DNA of 8,879 bases from NCBI GenBank assembly GCA_021797955.1, contig JAJZYV010000050.1, positions 1 to 8,879 on the forward strand, given 5' to 3'. The notes beneath the pieces were generated by a model, which saw only the letters and a list, made by a program, of their open reading frames with translations, had not been told where the DNA came from and made no database searches. This document shows, piece by piece, positions 8,101 through 8,879 of the stretch. The translations under genes and the position numbers were made by a program. This DNA is from Thermoplasmata archaeon (GTDB lineage Archaea; Thermoplasmatota; Thermoplasmata; Thermoplasmatales; Thermoplasmataceae). Every line of letters begins with the position of its first letter. Position 1 is the first letter of the stretch.

Positions 8101-8879
8101 AAAGTAGTAACTGAAGCCTGTTTTAAGTACCACTTCTGCCGTGTACGTATAGTTACCGGCAAGCACATAAACTGTAAATGTGCTGGAAGTAGCATATATT
8201 GAGTTTCCATAGTTTGATTTGTTAGTCAGTGTTATCTCCCATTCAAATGGATAACCTGAAGCAGAGAAGACTATTGAATCAAAGGAAAAAGAAATCTGTA
8301 AGTTATTATTGCTTATAGCTACGTTTCCGCTTGTAGCTAAAATCTGCATATTATTTGCCGTAGTATATACACAGTAAAAATAACTGCCATTAACTACCAC
8401 AAATACTATTGAGGAATTAGTACTGCTCTCATAGGCACTGAATCCGGAAATATCAGAGATTTCGACTTTCCATTGATCTCCTGAAGGTATTCCGGTTTCC
8501 TTGAAATCTAAAGTATTGAAAACCAAATTCACGACGGAATCTCCTCCCATAACATCCACTGTTCCGCTTGAAAGATAGGAATTCTCACCCATAACATAAG
8601 TAAAATATAAGTAACTAGAATTCGAAACACTAAAAGTAATAGATGTAAGATTGGTTGTTTTATAATATGCACCTAACTGAACTGACCATACTGTGCCAGA
8701 AGGTAAACCAATCTCAACGAATGCAACCGAATATTGACTATTTTGAAGTATTATCCTTTTTGAGAGGGGAAAAGACGCACTATGATTTAGATGAGTTAAA
8801 TGACTTGGTGAGCCAGAGTTTACATTACTCGTGGGAATCATGAGAATTAACACTAGAATTGCCATAAACAAAACAATCG
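5185..8879 (-). CDS. Giant cell-surface stalk protein with ESGLPxGxxW modules, YVTN-type beta-propeller and C-terminal anchor (start beyond the window)
   Basis: The visible product is just over 1,228 residues; numbering here starts at a TTG at 8871. It opens with a signal-peptide core (FMAILVLILMIPTSN, residues 2-16) lacking a basic N-terminus. The frame stays open to the window edge (ATT, GTT before the TTG), so the true start is probably outside; TTG 8871 and ATG 8865 are fallbacks. Eight stalk modules (47-706) follow, e.g. FVEIGLPSGTVW (51-62). Next come a beta-propeller of about seven blades (718-1027), two near-consensus modules (FFETGLSPGQTW at 1037-1048, FEESGLPKGTEW at 1119-1130), an Asn/Ser/Pro linker, a transmembrane helix (1198-1221) and tail KKRGLW. 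By eye more than forty N-x-S/T sequons suggest dense glycosylation. The layout is that of a type I membrane-anchored surface protein in the archaeal envelope. The propeller is the likely interaction head or knob; its ligand is unknown. All nine arginine codons are AGA/AGG, as in the left surface gene. Confidence 0.85.
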   Translation of the reverse strand, partial: IVLFMAILVLILMIPTSNVNSGSPSHLTHLNHSASFPLSKRIILQNSQYSVAFVEIGLPSGTVWSVQLGAYYKTTNLTSITFSVSNSSYLYFTYVMGENSYLSSGTVDVMGGDSVVNLVFNTLDFKETGIPSGDQWKVEISDISGFSAYESSTNSSIVFVVVNGSYFYCVYTTANNMQILATSGNVAISNNNLQISFSFDSIVFSASGYPFEWEITLTNKSNYGNSIYATSSTFTVYVLAGNYTYTAEVVLKTGFSYYFAKGYVNTSKSISYVTFNLQNVTINETGLPPGAFWAIAITDKSILPNTIITAETDSGAFSIYLESGNYTYTKCVYSNGYLTYSNITPLPMNITKGMNSEDVLFKGIIATTFQETGINLSNASWGISITVGSSLLFIGTYSPELTLFLSNGSYTYHLRNNWFVSSNGVCVDSDYVSSAKTISVKGSAQPQIFHFYQVNYNETGMPFGAAWYMYIYQNGTWIGYSYSAYPEVTFFLPASTYIVNTTFTLSYWQSPFTGVVENSYSHYLNVSTGEYNRSVDFYLENGYFTVTINAINIQSGNDWVGELSNSTTYSESDLYSQFGGFTYYSLNQMTFIAQNGSYKYHVYNNYYGYPTVKSGTFNISGKNVTIVVNFGFLSNATAIFIESGLSLGTEWNVTIGGVTHSSNFTHIYFTFSLGNYIFKASTETGYNVYPESGVLHLTVYGCYRVTVSYVREINVSSPYVRNTIDLNSYRAYTGDFYQSDQQYGSSAMVYDKTNNIVYLVNSVALYAINTSDLSVFSVNSGLSMPSGVALDPENGILYVSDLETNNIAILNASSANILGYINTGTNSNPSELLFDSYNQYLYVYEGGAKALSIINTTTEKVVGEIPIQTNGQTVFSLSLDNLNGNVFLTDSCTGNISIISGIVVLKNITVPSWYSVTGSVFVPSNGYLYLIGTAGIVMETNVNSGQIVKTINIPNAGTSIAFDQESNTLAITNYSYNGNPSSIFFVNVSNSTYIGSVPVGYNPESIVLGGAASDLYIMNMGSDTVSIISDHYSQYNVTFFETGLSPGQTWYVNFGGISTSSTDSSIIFVVSNGTYDYSIGSVNGFSPSPSSGSLTVRGPVPVITITFTGNGSVVSLYVVKFEESGLPKGTEWFVNLNGKSENSTGNNITFDENNGTYSFAITPKAGYTTMPKNGSVSIKGQPLSIMVYFKPNSSPTSSNLDGILLITLLLAASVIIIMFVIFLSKKRGLW
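5308..5775 (-). repeat. Two membrane-proximal stalk modules of the right surface protein
   Basis: Residues about 1033-1106 and 1114-1188 are the most regular modules in this protein. They have FETGLSPGQTWYVNFGG and FEESGLPKGTEWFVNLNG as openings, NGTYDYSIG and NGTYSFAIT as central turns, and SGSLTVRG and NGSVSIKG before the last strand. They link the propeller to the membrane anchor, probably as a short spacer. Confidence 0.8.
5791..6720 (-). other. YVTN-type beta-propeller domain within the right surface protein
   Basis: Residues about 718-1027 carry the ~40-residue cadence of YVTN/NHL-like propeller blades: a strand around 'P-x-x-(L/V)-x-(F/D)', a turn with N-G or N-x, 'xLYV' or equivalent, then a strand like 'xxIxxINTxTxxVxxxIxVG'. 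Clear blades include SGVALDPENGILYVSD (784-799), SELLFDSYNQYLYVYE (828-843) and ESIVLGGAASDLYIMN (1002-1017). The blade ending EKVVGEIPI (857-865) shows the typical last strand. About seven blades can be counted, so a closed seven-bladed fold is plausible. The domain interrupts the stalk array between modules eight and nine. Confidence 0.7.
6754..8733 (-). repeat. Eight N-terminal stalk modules of the right surface protein
   Basis: Modules begin near residues 47, 119, 198, 276, 364, 450, 539 and 633. They are recognised by the opening strand plus G-x-x-W, e.g. KETGIPSGDQW, NETGLPPGAFW, NETGMPFGAAW and IESGLSLGTEW, and by a later NG(S/T)Y or GNY turn. Module three is shortened to SASGYPFEW and module seven is divergent (INIQSGNDW). 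Lengths vary from about 72 to 90 residues because loops between the conserved strands differ. Similarity is at protein level only. Confidence 0.75.

Overview
The window looks like a piece of an AT-rich archaeal chromosome, most likely from the Thermoplasmata (Thermoplasmatales or acid-mine-drainage 'plasma' lineages). The main reason is two very large, Ser/Thr/Asn/Tyr-rich secreted proteins built from tandem ~75-90-residue modules of the 'F-x-E-(S/T)-G-L-P-x-G-(T/S)-x-W' type. These modules are abundant in surface proteins of that group. Other pointers are the lack of Shine-Dalgarno sequences where a start can be seen, an archaeal BRE/TATA-like promoter placed for a near-leaderless mRNA, and exclusive AGA/AGG arginine codons in both surface-protein genes. 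No rRNA, tRNA, CRISPR array, transposase or integrase is visible, and the exact genus cannot be read from the sequence.

Layout, left to right. (1) Positions 9-2372, plus strand: the 3' part of a surface-protein gene with eight stalk modules, a PEGA-like domain and a C-terminal membrane anchor. The first usable ATG (102) lies inside a stalk module and there is no signal peptide. Module sequence continues in frame upstream to a stop at 6-8, so the gene is probably interrupted or frameshifted near the left edge. (2) Positions 2373-2608: a convergent intergenic region. It holds a perfect 10-bp-arm palindrome overlapping the stop codon of gene 1 and an imperfect hairpin just after the stop of gene 2. 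Between them (2391-2565) I see no gene or RNA. (3) Positions 2609-5011, minus strand: an 800-residue STAND-type NTPase with an N-terminal ArsR-like winged helix, a P-loop NTPase core and a C-terminal TPR-like helical array. (4) Positions 5012-5184: an intergenic spacer with a candidate promoter for the STAND gene and a weak inverted repeat after the third gene. (5) Positions 5185-8879, minus strand: a giant surface protein with a signal-peptide core at the window edge, eight stalk modules, a YVTN-type beta-propeller, two more stalk modules and a C-terminal membrane anchor. Its start lies beyond the right edge.

The two surface proteins look like membrane-anchored, probably heavily glycosylated stalks that differ in their accessory domain: a PEGA-like domain near the membrane in one, a beta-propeller in the other. 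The STAND protein between them is a signal-dependent switch with its own DNA-binding domain. The simplest hypothesis is a local regulator or envelope-state sensor of surface-protein expression. This rests on proximity and domain logic only, and an independent stress or defence role is also possible.
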